A stretch of 6,756 bases of DNA from Gammaproteobacteria bacterium (lineage in GTDB: Bacteria; Pseudomonadota; Gammaproteobacteria; Pseudomonadales; Pseudohongiellaceae), in the NCBI GenBank assembly GCA_003556835.1, contig PWQG01000083.1, positions 1 to 6,756 of the forward strand, read 5' to 3'. The notes below the pieces were generated by a model. The model was not told where the DNA came from, searched no databases, and worked only from the letters and a program-made list of their open reading frames with translations. Both the position numbers and the translations under genes were made by a program. Shown here in pieces: positions 6,347 to 6,756 of this stretch; the stretch's first letter is position 1, and each line of letters starts with the position of its first letter.

Positions 6347-6756
6347 ATGACTCACTTCATTGGCCTTTTTGTCAACCCGCATCGGGAGTGGGCGCGCATC
6401 CGCGACCATAGCAAGACCGTGATCGGACACTACCTGTTCTATCTGATCTGGGTGGCCGCCATGCCGCCAATCGCCTGGTATTTTGGCGCCACACAGATTG
6501 GTTGGGAACTCGGTGGTCGCACGATACGCCTGACCACCGATTCAGCCGCCCAGATCATGATGCTGTTCTACGTGACGATTCTGGTCAGCGTGGGCTTTCT
6601 CGGCTATATGATTCACTGGATGGCACAAACCTACCATGCCAAGAACGATGACATGGCACATGGCATCGGTGTCGCAGCCTATATGCTGGCGCCGATGTTC
6701 GTCGTCGGGCTGACCGGTTTCTATCCCATACTCTGGCTGGACATGTTGCTGGGTAC
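6347..6756 (+). CDS. Yip1-family (YIP1 domain) membrane protein, N-terminal part, cut by the window edge
   Basis: 136 codons are open from ATG 6347 to the right edge with no stop. The start MTHFIGLFVNPHREWARIRD, with the FxxPxxEWxxIR pattern, is typical of bacterial Yip1-domain proteins. Hydrophobic segments follow near residues 28-46, 70-92 and 107-133. The aromatic-rich W-Y-F-G-A-T-Q-I-G-W segment and the later YMLAPMFVVGLTG segment also fit. Bacterial members are inner-membrane proteins of about 200 residues without a settled function, so roughly the last third is missing here. It has its own AGGAG ribosome-binding site and lies 53 bases after the TauE/SafE-type gene. It may be the last gene of the same transcript or an independent unit; no promoter is evident. 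A role in cbb3 assembly should not be assumed. Confidence 0.85.
   Translation, partial: MTHFIGLFVNPHREWARIRDHSKTVIGHYLFYLIWVAAMPPIAWYFGATQIGWELGGRTIRLTTDSAAQIMMLFYVTILVSVGFLGYMIHWMAQTYHAKNDDMAHGIGVAAYMLAPMFVVGLTGFYPILWLDMLLG

Noticed and set aside
1..6756. Fnr/Anr box (TTGAT-N4-ATCAA) or internal promoter
   Set aside because: I found no convincing copy in the gaps; the operon promoter is expected upstream of ccoN, outside the window.

Overview
The window is a tightly packed, single-strand (+) gene cluster for building the cbb3-type (C-family) heme-copper cytochrome c oxidase. The order is ccoQ (only its end) - ccoP - ccoG - ccoH (fixH) - ccoI - ccoS - a TauE/SafE (DsbD_2/UreH-like) membrane protein - a Yip1-family membrane protein cut by the right edge. 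This order, the high GC content and the protein sequences fit a gammaproteobacterium. I cannot name a genus from the sequence alone. ccoN, ccoO and most of ccoQ, together with any Fnr/Anr-controlled promoter, should lie just upstream.

Layout: bases 1-67 hold the acidic C-terminal tail of CcoQ. ccoP (64-936) overlaps it as ATGA and encodes the membrane-anchored diheme cytochrome c subunit. A 55-base gap with a perfect 8-bp GCGA-loop hairpin separates the structural genes from the assembly genes ccoG (992-2428), ccoH (2446-2946), ccoI (2940-5384) and ccoS (5384-5581). The TauE/SafE-type gene (GTG start, 5574-6293) overlaps ccoS. After a 53-base gap with a small hairpin comes the Yip1-family gene (6347 to the edge). 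The overlaps and short spacings indicate one operon with translational coupling.

Working together: CcoP passes electrons from soluble or membrane c-type cytochromes to the CcoO/CcoN core. CcoG, a polyferredoxin-like membrane protein of the family shown to reduce Cu(II), and CcoI, a Cu(I)-exporting P1B ATPase, supply copper for the CuB centre. CcoH helps stabilise the complex. CcoS is needed for cofactor maturation. The TauE/SafE-type protein carries an HCxxxC and a PCG motif in its membrane segments and is a plausible extra metal or thiol handling factor; that role is inferred.

The proteins themselves form a known system, so I do not claim a new one. The less expected signals are RNA- or DNA-level: a very long hairpin (19 paired positions) inside ccoH, a hairpin that buries the only Shine-Dalgarno-like sequence of ccoG, and a 9-bp inverted repeat over the first CxxC codons of ccoI. 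No RNA genes, insertion sequences, CRISPR arrays or origins were seen, and no plus-strand intrinsic terminator.
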